64,000 nt of DNA from Photobacterium alginatilyticum (GCF_009910675.1 NZ_RSEJ01000018.1:1-64000); one strand, 5' to 3'; positions 1 through 8,052 are shown, counted from the first letter of the stretch. Program-made: numbers and translations. The notes: generated by a model from the letters alone, not told the origin.

Positions 1-44
1 TTTGTTCTCAAAGACAACAAAGAGACTTCCAACACGCTTATCCC

Positions 45-146
45 CTAAGCTAAACGGCAGCCTATTGATGAACGATAGCCAGAGAAATCGTGGTAGTGAA
101 CAATGAACCTTCTACCATCGATGAGCATGGCTCTTAGGTGCATAAC
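45..146 (-). repeat. Cassette leader sequence, copy 1
   Basis: About 100 bases ending at a GCATAAC core site are closely similar to 1568-1662; both contain the block CCAGAGAAATCGTGGTAGT and both end in the same core. On the minus strand each copy lies immediately after a cassette boundary, so both are the first bases of a cassette. In this copy one minus-strand frame keeps a coding look (…RLPFSLGDKRVGSL…) running to the window edge, but an upstream stop interrupts it. It could be a decayed gene or a shared non-coding leader. Confidence 0.6.
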
Positions 147-248
147 GCTGGGCATAAGGTGCGCCACGACCAACACACCAAGCACACCGAACTCCATACC
201 AAAACCGCCGAGTGTAACGCGTCACCCTTGATGCCTTTGTTACATGCG
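140..248 (-). other. Integron attC site (VCR-like), end of cassette 2
   Basis: Read on the minus strand, this begins with GCATGTAACAAAGGCATCAA and ends with CCCAGCGTTATGC, the imperfect inverted-repeat layout of Vibrio attC sites. The core-like ends are GTTACAT (239-245 on the plus strand) and GCATAAC (140-146). It follows the 3' end of the small membrane-protein gene, as expected for the recombination site of that cassette, and marks the junction with the next cassette. Confidence 0.75.
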
Positions 249-272
249 GCTTATTAAATATTCCCACCATGG

Positions 273-620
273 CTATCGTTTAGCTTTAAAATGTCTTAAC
301 CAACTACCAATTATAGAAAGAACAAAGATAAGAAATGATGAAAAAAATCCGTGATAAAAATACCCCTCTCCTTTTTCATCAATTACTGCACTTCTGAAAG
401 ATGGCTCTGCATACATGTCGTAAATCCCAAAAGCCATAAACAAAGCAACAATCAAACTAAAATAGTTAATAAAACGTACTTTATATGAAATCAGAAGAAA
501 GACTAACCCAATGACTATACTTGTAATCCAAAGATTTCCATATGATGGAATCTTATCCGACACTTCAGCATGACAAATATTTGGGACTATAGCTAATAAA
601 AGACAGACAACCTTTTTCAT
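273..620 (-). CDS. Small membrane protein, candidate immunity partner of the adjacent Tlde1-like protein
   Basis: A 115-residue protein with an N-terminal signal or first helix (MKKVVCLLLAIVPNICHA) and three further hydrophobic stretches at about residues 30-46, 50-66 and 92-108, ending in a basic tail. I recognise no family. The start codon lies inside the stop of the upstream gene (ATGA overlap), so the two genes are translationally coupled in one integron cassette. Because the upstream product looks like a peptidoglycan-targeting L,D-transpeptidase toxin, a small exported or membrane protein directly downstream is the usual arrangement for an immunity protein. That role is inferred from context only. 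Confidence 0.6.
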   Translation of the reverse strand: MKKVVCLLLAIVPNICHAEVSDKIPSYGNLWITSIVIGLVFLLISYKVRFINYFSLIVALFMAFGIYDMYAEPSFRSAVIDEKGEGYFYHGFFSSFLIFVLSIIGSWLRHFKAKR

Positions 621-1054
621 TCTACTACTTCCAAATCAATTTTTATTTTACTGGACTTAATATAGCTAAGTATTTTATCAGTTTGTCTATTACCGAGAAC
701 TCCACCACCAATGTCGATACAACCAGCAGAACCTTTCATATCACCACCATGCAAGAAAAAATTATCCCTTCCATATGTTTTTGTAGCTGGCTTGGGATGA
801 AGGCGTACACGCCAATCCCCCCAATCTCCTTTCGAACGCCTCGCCAAATCACCAATCAAGTTAGGGTCACTCATTTCTTCCGGGTTGATATAGTACATGC
901 CTACAGGAAGAGGCCCTTCAAATGACTTAGCCTGACAAGCTGTCGAAGCCTTATTCAAACAGTTACCACGCCCACTTGTCGCATTAACAACCATAGAAAA
1001 GCAAGGAGTAACTAATGACAATTTTCCATTTCCAATACTGAATATAATTTTCAT
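617..1054 (-). CDS. L,D-transpeptidase-like protein of the Tlde1/DUF2778 type, putative effector
   Basis: A 145-residue protein starting at an ATG preceded by GGTGGATGA; an in-frame TTG 15 bases upstream is less likely. The C-terminal half has the L,D-transpeptidase signature: FFLHGG (His about 102) followed by GSAGCIDIGGG (Cys about 112). The N-terminal part (SIGNGKL…, PLPVGMYYI) resembles the short DUF2778/Tlde1 proteins, which are type VI secretion effectors that edit peptidoglycan. It has no signal peptide, as expected for a toxin delivered by a secretion machine or made in the cytoplasm for export. It sits first in a two-gene integron cassette, overlapping the likely immunity gene. Family assignment is fairly secure from the motif; the toxin role is inferred. 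Confidence 0.7.
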   Translation of the reverse strand: MKIIFSIGNGKLSLVTPCFSMVVNATSGRGNCLNKASTACQAKSFEGPLPVGMYYINPEEMSDPNLIGDLARRSKGDWGDWRVRLHPKPATKTYGRDNFFLHGGDMKGSAGCIDIGGGVLGNRQTDKILSYIKSSKIKIDLEVVE

Positions 1055-1156
1055 TGTTTCATCCACCAAATAATACTATTCAGTGATGAAAATACCTTCT
1101 ACTGCTTAAAGGTAAAGAAAGATAGTCACGTGGTTGAGTATCTTTAGAGCTACTTC

Positions 1157-1278
1157 GCATGTAACGCCTGCGATAAGCGGCGCGAATTTAACTTTACTTA
1201 CTATAAACGCCGTAATCACGGAGCCATTTCAAACCAAAACTGCCGAGTGTTCGCGTCCGTTTGATTGCTTTGTTATGC
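1157..1278 (-). other. Integron attC site (VCR-like), end of cassette 1
   Basis: Minus-strand sequence starts GCATAACAAAGCAATCAAAC and ends CGCAGGCGTTACATGC, with complementary inner arms, typical of Vibrio attC sites. The core GTTATGC is at 1272-1278 on the plus strand. It separates the first cassette from the cassette carrying the transpeptidase pair. Confidence 0.75.
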
Positions 1279-1655
1279 AACTCCATCCAATGATTCGATC
1301 ATACTTGGCCGAAGACCTTTCCACGCGTGATGAATTTGCGACATGCAGTCAACAAACGCAGATCCTGATATTTCCAATTTACTTTCAACGCTTTGAGCCA
1401 GACCAACTTGCATGACATCCTGATACGGTCTTGATTGGCTGCTGCACCGAACTATGGGTAAAGACAAGCAACAGCACTTTCAGAGCAGAGTAACGCTGAC
1501 AACTCAATGCTGAATTGCTTGAGCAAAAGGCAGAAAAGGACAATACAACCAGCTGTTCTCCGAACTTTCTGGCAGCCTTTCGCTAAACGAATGACCAGAG
1601 AAATCGTGGTAGTAAACGGTGAACATTCAACCATTGATGCACTTGGCTCTAAGGT
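1279..1655 (-). other. First integron cassette, no convincing gene
   Basis: Between the cassette boundary at 1656-1662 and the attC at 1157-1278 there are about 380 bases. Short minus-strand frames exist (about 64 and 70 codons), but they run into the attC or start within the core site and look like no protein I know. The cassette may be non-coding, carry a promoter, or hold a decayed gene. Confidence 0.45.
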
Positions 1656-1662
1656 GCATAAC
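1568..1662 (-). repeat. Cassette leader sequence, copy 2
   Basis: Second copy of the sequence at 45-146, ending in GGTGCATAAC. It contains the same CCAGAGAAATCGTGGTAGT block with scattered substitutions on both sides. It lies directly at the attI-cassette junction, so it is the leader of the first cassette. Confidence 0.6.
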
Positions 1663-1974
1663 ATTATATTCTACGAAACCTGTTCGCTAATTCCGTTCAT
1701 ATATTCTTTTCGTAATCTCCGACAGCCCTTCACGAACACAAATACTCAATAAAACAACTACTCACATTTCAAGTTCACAAAAACTGCCTCAGATATACCG
1801 ACTTGAGTTCGCATATCCAGCTTAGGACGTTACTTCACATGCAACTGATGTATAAGTGTTTTTCATCTCAATGTGAGTGGTAACCAAAATCACCGAATTG
1901 ATTTCTGAAGATATTGAACAGAGTAAATTTGTTGTCTAGCCTAAACCAAAACAACTGTATGGATAACCAGTTCA
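1656..1974 (-). other. Integron attI region and integrase promoter region
   Basis: The stretch between the first cassette boundary (GTTATGC on the minus strand, 1656-1662) and the integrase start carries no gene. By position it holds attI and the promoters for integrase and cassettes. It is AT-rich. The exact attI core is inferred from the GTTATGC triplet and the change in sequence character. Confidence 0.55.
1955..1970 (+). promoter_or_regulatory. LexA-like box before intI
   Basis: CTGTATGGATAACCAG fits the LexA pattern CTGT-N8-ACAG with one mismatch. It ends four bases before the integrase ATG. LexA control of integron integrases is established in Vibrio, so SOS-induced expression of this integrase is a reasonable inference. 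Confidence 0.6.
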
Positions 1975-2958
1975 ATGAAAGATATTCCTCAACCTTTATC
2001 AGCCATTAATAGTAACTTTATCACAGAACTAACATCATTCATTCGGGTACGTGGACTTTCGTATTCGACAGAAAAAACCTACGTACATTGGATTAAGCGG
2101 TATATTAACTTCTGTGGTTACCGAGCTCGACAAGACATATCTTCTGCTGACATCAGCCGCTTTCTTGAGTATTTAGTAATTGAAAAAAATGTCTCCCCCA
2201 ATACACAGAAAACAGCCCTCAATGCTGTTGTTTTTCTTTGCCGAGAACTACTTAAGCAAAATACTGAATCCTTGAAGTATAAAAGGTCGAAGAAAGGCCC
2301 CAAAATCCCTGAAGTATTCACCCACCATGAAGCGATCACTGTGATTAACGAGCTAGCCGAACCAGCCAAATTAGTCGCACAACTTATGTATGGTAGCGGA
2401 CTACGGGTCAATGAAGCACTCAGACTACGAGCTGCCGATATCGATCTGGAAACGCATTCTATAACAGTTCGAAATGGGAAAGGTAACAAAGACAGAAAAA
2501 CGCTACTTCCTAGTATGCTTGTCAGATCTATTAAGCAGCAGTTGGATTTAGTCAGAGTTCTACATGATAGAGATTTGGATAAAGGCTTCGGCGAAGTCTA
2601 CATGCCCTACGCTCTGGCTCTTAAATTTCCGACACAAGCTAGGGGTTATGGTTGGCAGTATCTTTTTCCTGCTTCTAAATTAACTGTTGATCCGCGCTCT
2701 GGAAAGATGATGCGTCATCACGTTACAGACCGTACGGTTCAAAAACATGTCATGAGAGCAATTCATAAGGCTAAGATTATCAAAAAAGCAGGTTGCCACA
2801 CGTTTAGGCACTCTTTTGCTACCCGGTTACTTGAAAAAGGGACAGATCTTAGAAATATTCAGGAATTACTAGGGCATTCGGATATCAAAACTACCCAAAT
2901 CTATACTCATGTAGCTGGGCTGCACAAGAGCGGAGTCAGGAGCCCTCTAGACAACTGA
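1975..2958 (+). CDS. intI: Integron integrase (tyrosine recombinase, Vibrio IntI type)
   Basis: A 327-residue tyrosine recombinase that inserts and excises gene cassettes at attI and attC. The N-terminal SAM-like DNA-binding domain is at about residues 12-100. The catalytic set is complete: Arg144 (GSGLRVNEAL), Lys169 (NGKGNKDR), His275 and Arg278 (HTFRHSFA), His301 (LLGHSD) and Tyr310 (QIYTHV). The extra segment found only in integron integrases is present between the Lys and His boxes (about 205-250: VYMPYALALKFP, GWQYLFP, DPRSG, RHH). Length matches the family. It is transcribed away from the cassettes, as usual. A LexA-like box overlaps its leader and no clear Shine-Dalgarno is seen. Confidence 0.95.
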   Translation: MKDIPQPLSAINSNFITELTSFIRVRGLSYSTEKTYVHWIKRYINFCGYRARQDISSADISRFLEYLVIEKNVSPNTQKTALNAVVFLCRELLKQNTESLKYKRSKKGPKIPEVFTHHEAITVINELAEPAKLVAQLMYGSGLRVNEALRLRAADIDLETHSITVRNGKGNKDRKTLLPSMLVRSIKQQLDLVRVLHDRDLDKGFGEVYMPYALALKFPTQARGYGWQYLFPASKLTVDPRSGKMMRHHVTDRTVQKHVMRAIHKAKIIKKAGCHTFRHSFATRLLEKGTDLRNIQELLGHSDIKTTQIYTHVAGLHKSGVRSPLDN

Positions 2959-3141
2959 TCTGTATCAATTCAAAGAAGCAGATACGCTACCGCCGAAGAT
3001 ACTCAAATCCCTACAATCTGCCTAGTTATTAAGGCAAATCGTACCATGATTTAAGCGTTCAGAAAGAGTCAGTTTCGCCTTATGCGAACTAAAACAATGA
3101 ATTAGCATCGTAATATAAGTTCTATCTACTTATATGAAAAC

Positions 3142-3173
3142 AAAAAAGCCTTATGTTCATACATAAGGCCTTT
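3142..3173 (-). terminator. Rho-independent terminator
   Basis: Hairpin with arms GGCCTTATG/CATAAGGC, followed on the minus strand by a T-run. It lies just past the stop of the DUF3622 gene; its AT flanks on both sides could also serve the integrase from the other strand. Confidence 0.75.
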
Positions 3174-3204
3174 AAAAGATCAGCAGATAGCTCAATAGAA
3201 GTGC

Positions 3205-3468
3205 TTAATCTAAGTCTTCAACTTCTTCTGCTTCTTTTTCTTCATTCGCTTTGCGCTGAAGCGCTTTACGCTTGTTACGCTCAATTTGATTTTGCACGAA
3301 CTCAGCTAAAGTCTTCTCTGCCCATTCGGTCGCTTCTGCTTCGGTTGCGAAGCCCGTTTCACGTTTAGAGATAGTTGTACGACGTGCAGTGATCTGTCGA
3401 ATAATCTCAACCGCCCAGCCATTTCTTTTCTCAACTACGCGGTAATCAAATTTTTTGCCGTTTGCCAT
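3205..3468 (-). CDS. DUF3622 family small cytosolic protein
   Basis: An 87-residue, charged, soluble protein. Residues 8-60 (FDYRVVEKRNGWAVEIIR…, FATEAEATEWAEKTL) match my memory of DUF3622, a small family of unknown function common in Vibrionaceae; the pattern resembles a short beta-beta-alpha fold. The C-terminal 27 residues are a highly charged helix (KRKALQRKANEEKEAEEVE). It starts at an ATG with GGAAAATGA upstream, stands alone and has its own terminator. Confidence 0.75.
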   Translation of the reverse strand: MANGKKFDYRVVEKRNGWAVEIIRQITARRTTISKRETGFATEAEATEWAEKTLAEFVQNQIERNKRKALQRKANEEKEAEEVEDLD

Positions 3469-3598
3469 TTCATTTTCCTAGGAATAACTCAAGGTGGAAG
3501 CACTTGGTATTGAATCTACAAATTCAACGCTCTGGAAAGCACTCCCCCTTTGTAAGAGCGGTATTAGAACACAATTAGTGCCAATAAAGAATGATGAA

Positions 3599-4495
3599 TT
3601 ACAAATCTAGCTGCCAACGTGCCAATGGAGCTTCTTTGCTGATCCCTTCTCGACCCCATCTATCCACACTATCTACAACCAGTATGCGATTAGGACCAGG
3701 CACCAATGACTTCAACAGGTTACTAACCTTCTTTGATGTCAGTAACCATAAGGATTCATCGTTTTTCAGTAGCTCTTCAAGTGCTTGTTTATCCGCATCG
3801 GTCCATTCCAGCTCAGGTTGAGTAAATCTCTCGACAACGAATAACTGGTTACCAGAGGCGAAATCTTCAAGCTCTTTGGAGAGCAATATCACTGAATCAA
3901 TCTCCGCTTCAAACAAGTCATTCTGCTGGCTAGTTATCATCTTTCGAACGTCTAACATCAGCCGTTGCTGGTTAGCTTCTATAACCTTTGCCTGCTCGGG
4001 CCATACTCGTTGTAAATCATGGCTAACAATCGCAGCCATACGGCTCAGATTGGCAGGGTTTAGCCAGGTAAACATCGACGTTGTACCATCATCCAACCGC
4101 AAAGCTGCAACGCCTTGTGCTCGTGGAGAGATCGCTTGAGAGGCATCTACCTCAATAATCGCTATATTCCCCTGACGAGCATGAACATATAAGGGGTCCT
4201 GAGGCCAAGTTGCTCCCATAGTCACTACTACCCTCGCCTCCTGTGCAGCCTTGGCTGTTTGCTCTGCGCCTTTTCCGTTAAACCAGTTCGGCAGTCGCTG
4301 GATGCCGTATCGCTTGGGTGGCAAATACCTAGTTGTAATAGCCGTACCTTCTGTCAGTTCTGAAGCTAGCATGTACGTAACGGGTGTCGCCGTTAGAATA
4401 TCTTCTGCCTGCACCGAGGCTGAAACCAATCCAGTAGCAACCAGAGAAGTAAGACAAGTTAACTTGGCTAATTTTTCTTTGAATTGAGTTGTCAT
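3599..4495 (-). CDS. Degenerate ZnuA-like periplasmic protein, last gene of the metal ABC operon
   Basis: A 298-residue exported protein: signal peptide about 1-30 ending ASVQA. The remainder follows the layout of cluster A-I metal-binding proteins (VVVTMGATWPQ, WLNPANLSRMAAIVSHDL, and a late VVDSVDRWG). The histidines that bind metal in ZnuA are not in place: the usual H-x-W-L-D-P position reads MFTWLNP. It is therefore probably an accessory or non-binding paralogue. Start chosen at the ATG eight bases past the permease stop, with GGGATGA upstream; a longer in-frame start would run into the permease gene. Last gene of the operon, coupled to the permease. Confidence 0.6.
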   Translation of the reverse strand: MTTQFKEKLAKLTCLTSLVATGLVSASVQAEDILTATPVTYMLASELTEGTAITTRYLPPKRYGIQRLPNWFNGKGAEQTAKAAQEARVVVTMGATWPQDPLYVHARQGNIAIIEVDASQAISPRAQGVAALRLDDGTTSMFTWLNPANLSRMAAIVSHDLQRVWPEQAKVIEANQQRLMLDVRKMITSQQNDLFEAEIDSVILLSKELEDFASGNQLFVVERFTQPELEWTDADKQALEELLKNDESLWLLTSKKVSNLLKSLVPGPNRILVVDSVDRWGREGISKEAPLARWQLDL

Positions 4496-4502
4496 TACTT
4501 GA

Positions 4503-5381
4503 TCATCCCTTTCGTACAATACGGTAGAAGGTGGCAGTTAAGAAGAACACAGCCGACACGATAATAATGGCGGCCCCAGATGGTACTGGCAGTTTAAGTT
4601 CCATCGGAAGAATGGTGCCAACCAAGCAGCTAACCGTGGCAAGAAGCGCCGACATTAATACGAAATCACCCATGTTTTTGGTAAGCAAACGCGCCGTTGC
4701 TCCCGGTATTAACAGCAATGCACCTACTAGAACCGCACCAATAATTTTCACTGAAGCAATCGTCACCAGGGTGATCATCATGACAAACAAATAATCATAA
4801 AAGTTAGTGGCATAGCCTCTTACTCGGGCAATATCTGGGCTGATGCACGTTAACAGAATACGATTAAATGTCGGGATCAGCACCAGCACTATTAACAAGC
4901 AGCTGAGTGCCAACACCAATATATCTTGATCTGTTACAGTCAAAATCGAGCCGAACAGAACGTTTTCCAGCATATGAATATTGATTTTACGCGCGACGTA
5001 CATCAACAGCGCAGCACCCACGGCCAGTGCCAATGCCAAAAATACACCCACCAGTGTATCGTAAGGCACATTGGTGCGATTACGGACAAAGTGAAGCAAC
5101 AGCGCGAAAATCATGCAGAAACTAAACAAGCCAATGATCGGGTTTTCTGGCGGTTCTCCCAGCAACACGCCCAAGGCGATACCGGTCAATGCCGCATGTC
5201 CGACAGCTTCGGAGAAAAATGCCAACCGCTTTGCTATCACCAGAGTTCCGAGTCCACCAAGAAGCGGTCCTAACAACAACGCTGCAACGACAGCATTTAC
5301 CATAAAGGCATAAGAGAAACTTTCGCTTAGCCAGCCAGCATCAACGCCTGATTGTGCCCAATTTCGGATAAAGTCCATCAT
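4503..5381 (-). CDS. Metal ABC transporter permease (ZnuB/MntB type)
   Basis: A 292-residue inner-membrane permease of the ABC-3 family with about eight helices. The family signature region is clear: GPLLGGLGTLVIAKRLAF followed by SEAVGHAALTG (about 39-68), and the late IGAVLVGALLLIPGATA. It passes a divalent metal (zinc, manganese or iron) from the binding protein to the cytoplasm. It overlaps the ATPase gene by four bases and is followed by the degenerate binding protein. Substrate cannot be told from sequence; the Fur-like box upstream of the operon favours iron or iron-linked manganese/zinc uptake. Confidence 0.85.
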   Translation of the reverse strand: MMDFIRNWAQSGVDAGWLSESFSYAFMVNAVVAALLLGPLLGGLGTLVIAKRLAFFSEAVGHAALTGIALGVLLGEPPENPIIGLFSFCMIFALLLHFVRNRTNVPYDTLVGVFLALALAVGAALLMYVARKINIHMLENVLFGSILTVTDQDILVLALSCLLIVLVLIPTFNRILLTCISPDIARVRGYATNFYDYLFVMMITLVTIASVKIIGAVLVGALLLIPGATARLLTKNMGDFVLMSALLATVSCLVGTILPMELKLPVPSGAAIIIVSAVFFLTATFYRIVRKG

Positions 5382-6127
5382 GCTACATTCTCCAAAGCAC
5401 AGGCATCCGCTTGCGATGCACTTGTGTAATGGTTAAACAAGCGCTCTATTTTTTCGGGTACCAGAACCTCAGAAACCGATCCGCTATCAACAAGCTGTCG
5501 GTTAACAACATGTACGTGAGCATCCAGCCGTCTCACCGCCGTGACGTCATGGTGAACAGCCAGTACCGTTTTCTGCTCCGAAACAAGCTCCGTAATCAAA
5601 GACTCAAGATAGCGAACCCCTTGTTCATCCATCCCGGTAGTCGGTTCATCAAGAACCAGCAGATCAGGATTATCCAGCAATGCCTGGGCAAACAATACGC
5701 GCTGCTGTTCGCCTCCTGATAGCTGTCCCATACGACGATCAGCACGCGCCGCCATCCCTACTCGCTCCAACTGCGCCAACGCATGATCCTGCTGTTTTGA
5801 GCGGTTACGCCAGTTTGGCCAGAACAAAGGTGTCCGACTCTGATTTAACAAGATAAAGTCCATAACGGTTAAAGGCAGGCTGGATTCAAACACCGCTTTT
5901 TGCGGTACATAACCGACCTTACCTTTCACTTCAGGCCACTGAATGCTGATCTCACCCGAGAACGGCGTTAAGCCAAGAATTGAGCGTAATAGCGATGTTT
6001 TACCGCCACCGTTTGGTCCCATCACTACATGGCATTGGGCTGCCATGAATGAGTGGTTGATATCATGCAAAATGGTATTGTCGCCATATTTCAGGCCGAC
6101 ATTATTCAAACAAATACTCGGACCCAC
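5378..6127 (-). CDS. Metal ABC transporter ATP-binding protein (ZnuC type)
   Basis: A 249-residue ABC ATPase that powers the adjacent permease. Walker A is GPNGGGKTS (about 38-46), the Q-loop lies around VGYVPQK, the signature motif is LSGGEQQR, Walker B is LLVLDEPTTGMD, and the switch histidine is in AVHHD. Length is normal for ZnuC/MntA-like subunits. It lies two bases after the binding-protein gene and overlaps the permease by four bases, so the three are one transport unit. Confidence 0.9.
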   Translation of the reverse strand: MGPSICLNNVGLKYGDNTILHDINHSFMAAQCHVVMGPNGGGKTSLLRSILGLTPFSGEISIQWPEVKGKVGYVPQKAVFESSLPLTVMDFILLNQSRTPLFWPNWRNRSKQQDHALAQLERVGMAARADRRMGQLSGGEQQRVLFAQALLDNPDLLVLDEPTTGMDEQGVRYLESLITELVSEQKTVLAVHHDVTAVRRLDAHVHVVNRQLVDSGSVSEVLVPEKIERLFNHYTSASQADACALENVA

Positions 6128-6129
6128 GA

Positions 6130-7056
6130 TTAGTTACCTTTCTTATCAGCCGTAAACTTCATCGACTCAACCAAAGTATCAAGATTCGCTTTCATCTCTA
6201 CCTCAACCTTTTTGGTGTTATACGGGCCATGTGTCATGTGAGAAAAGCGATACAGCTGAACACCCGTTGCCTTTTCGATGGTATCAACATAACGGTTTGG
6301 CATATTCAGCTCATAGAAAAGCACATCAATACCAGATTGTCGGATCTTCTCGATTGTTTCCTGAAGCTGGCTGGCACTCGGTTCGACACCATGAGCAGGC
6401 TCGATAACCGCGGCAACATCAATGCCAAATTCCTGTAGCAGGTAACCATAGGCATTATGCGTGGTCGCAACCACCATGCCGCTGGTATCCAGGTCACCCA
6501 GCGTGGTCATAGCTTCATGTTTGAACTTGCGGAACTTGGTCGCGTAACGACGGGCATTACTGCGATAATAACGAGCATTTTCCGGATCTATCTTCGCCAT
6601 CTCGTTGGCGATGGTGTACACCTTCTGGATAGTTGTCGACAAGCCAACAAAAGTATGGGGATTCACCGCACCATCTCCTACCGATTGACCGATAGCAGGT
6701 AGTAATGGCACATCCTTGTTCGCTTCTATTACCAGCAGATCATCACGGTTTGCCGCCTGAATTACCTTCAAAGCAAAATCATCATGGCCAATGCCATTGA
6801 CCACAATCACGTCCATCTGTTTCAGGCGTCGAAGATCGTTCGGCTGGGGCTGATAGTTATGCGGATTAAAACCGGCATCAACCAGCGGCAGCACATCCAC
6901 CTTATCGCCAACAACCGCCTTTACGTAGCTATAGTAAGGCTGGAGAGTAATACCTATGGTGAGTTTTTCTGCTGCCTGAGCCAAGGTTGCTCCTACCAAC
7001 AGCAATACAGCTGACACTGCTTTTAGCATGAGCTTACTATTTTGTTTTTTAATCAT
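6130..7056 (-). CDS. Metal ABC transporter substrate-binding protein (ZnuA family)
   Basis: A periplasmic metal-binding protein of cluster A-I, about 308 residues. Signal peptide about 1-28, ending in LAQA before AEKLTIG. Candidate metal ligands are the histidines in FNPHNYQP, AVNPHTFVG and ATTHNAYGY plus a late acidic residue, as in ZnuA/MntC. The long His-rich loop of typical ZnuA is absent, so zinc is not certain. I set the start at MIKKQNSK; the open frame extends 53 codons further but gives no sensible signal peptide. It begins the transport part of the operon, after the DUF6162-like gene. Confidence 0.85.
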   Translation of the reverse strand: MIKKQNSKLMLKAVSAVLLLVGATLAQAAEKLTIGITLQPYYSYVKAVVGDKVDVLPLVDAGFNPHNYQPQPNDLRRLKQMDVIVVNGIGHDDFALKVIQAANRDDLLVIEANKDVPLLPAIGQSVGDGAVNPHTFVGLSTTIQKVYTIANEMAKIDPENARYYRSNARRYATKFRKFKHEAMTTLGDLDTSGMVVATTHNAYGYLLQEFGIDVAAVIEPAHGVEPSASQLQETIEKIRQSGIDVLFYELNMPNRYVDTIEKATGVQLYRFSHMTHGPYNTKKVEVEMKANLDTLVESMKFTADKKGN

Positions 7057-7159
7057 ATTTATTATCTGGTTTTGCATATGACTCTTTATATTGCTTGTTA
7101 CTAGCTGTTTCATAGCGGATACCACTCGCATTTGCCGCAGGATTGGCAAAGTGAGTCTG

Positions 7160-7732
7160 TTAATGAGGATGATTTTCTTCTTGGGCAGTAAAGACAACCT
7201 GTTTCCAGCCGGCATCTATAAGCGCAGCGGGATCTGTCAGGCCTTCAATCGAAACAGAGCGTGCTGTTTCGCCAAAATCCAACCAAACATCAGGCAATGC
7301 CAGCAAAGAATAAAGAACAACAGAAGCCGCGCCTTGCTGTTGCTGACGAATACCCAGGTAGGCACCGGAGTCGTTATTCAGCCACCGATGCTGGCCTTTG
7401 TGCTGCCAGCTCTTGTCCTTTACAAATGGTGCCAGCCAAAGCTCTTCTAACTCGCTGATGGATGGCCAGCTATCAACACCATCAAGTTCAAGGCTATCCT
7501 GGCGAATATTACGTATTTCTTCGTGGGCCAGGCGCAAATCGGCAATCATCGCCAACTCCTGAGGCTCAAGCTCTTGAATAGATATTTGATGAAAGGCCAG
7601 CGCTAGTTGCTCAGTTGATGTCTGATGGTATGGAAGCAAGATTGTTGCTATCAGAAGTATGACTGCAATCGACAATGCAACCCACTTCCCTTCACGGCCG
7701 CCATCATCGGCACTGACTGATTCGCAGATCAT
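7160..7732 (-). CDS. DUF6162-like membrane-anchored protein of the metal operon
   Basis: A 190-residue protein with one N-terminal helix (about 17-35, WVALSIAVILLIATILL) and a predicted periplasmic domain. It resembles proteins, annotated as I recall DUF6162, that sit next to ZnuA-like genes; no biochemical role is known to me. The gene overlaps the stop of the upstream gene by four bases (ATGA) and lies about 100 bases before the binding-protein start. It probably assists metal handling in the periplasm, by context only. Confidence 0.6.
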   Translation of the reverse strand: MICESVSADDGGREGKWVALSIAVILLIATILLPYHQTSTEQLALAFHQISIQELEPQELAMIADLRLAHEEIRNIRQDSLELDGVDSWPSISELEELWLAPFVKDKSWQHKGQHRWLNNDSGAYLGIRQQQQGAASVVLYSLLALPDVWLDFGETARSVSIEGLTDPAALIDAGWKQVVFTAQEENHPH

Positions 7733-8052
7733 TTTTCTGAAATCTCGACAACATCGACCTCAACCGGATTTTCATGCCCTGCATCAAAAACCAGATAGAA
7801 GTCAGTGCCAGGCAGCTCAAACTCAGCAATTGACCGCTTGTCTGTTGATACCTTGGCTATCAGGTTGTCATCGTAGTCGAACATATCGACGTTATAATCA
7901 ACCGCTGAGCTACCATCGCTGTATCCTGCTTGGCAAACCACTTTGTCAGTTTCAAGCCAGCAGCTCATGAGAGGAAAATGCGCGTGTGCCGACGCGGAAA
8001 AGAGACCAGATAGAGCAAGCAGACTAGCACGCTTTTTCGTCATTAATTTCAT
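7729..8052 (-). CDS. Small exported protein of the metal operon
   Basis: About 107 residues. Signal peptide MKLMTKKRASLLALSGLFSA…HA, then a mature protein that begins AHFPLMSCW, with a histidine near the new N-terminus and two cysteines (CWLETDKVVC). The rest looks like a compact beta-sandwich (DYDDNLIAKVST, FELPGTDFYLVFDAG). The short pattern of histidine right after the signal peptide also occurs in the neighbouring DUF4198 protein. I chose the start that gives the signal peptide; an upstream in-frame ATG is 18 codons away. Function unknown; probably periplasmic metal binding or chaperoning. Confidence 0.6.
   Translation of the reverse strand: MKLMTKKRASLLALSGLFSASAHAHFPLMSCWLETDKVVCQAGYSDGSSAVDYNVDMFDYDDNLIAKVSTDKRSIAEFELPGTDFYLVFDAGHENPVEVDVVEISEK

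Noticed and set aside
683-925. Plus-strand open frame over the Tlde1-like gene
   Set aside because: It lies antisense to a gene with a clear catalytic motif and has no protein character or ribosome site of its own.
1452-1664. 70-codon minus-strand frame starting in the attI-cassette junction
   Set aside because: Its start lies in the recombination core and the sequence has a random composition; the homologous copy at 45-146 is not open in the same frame.
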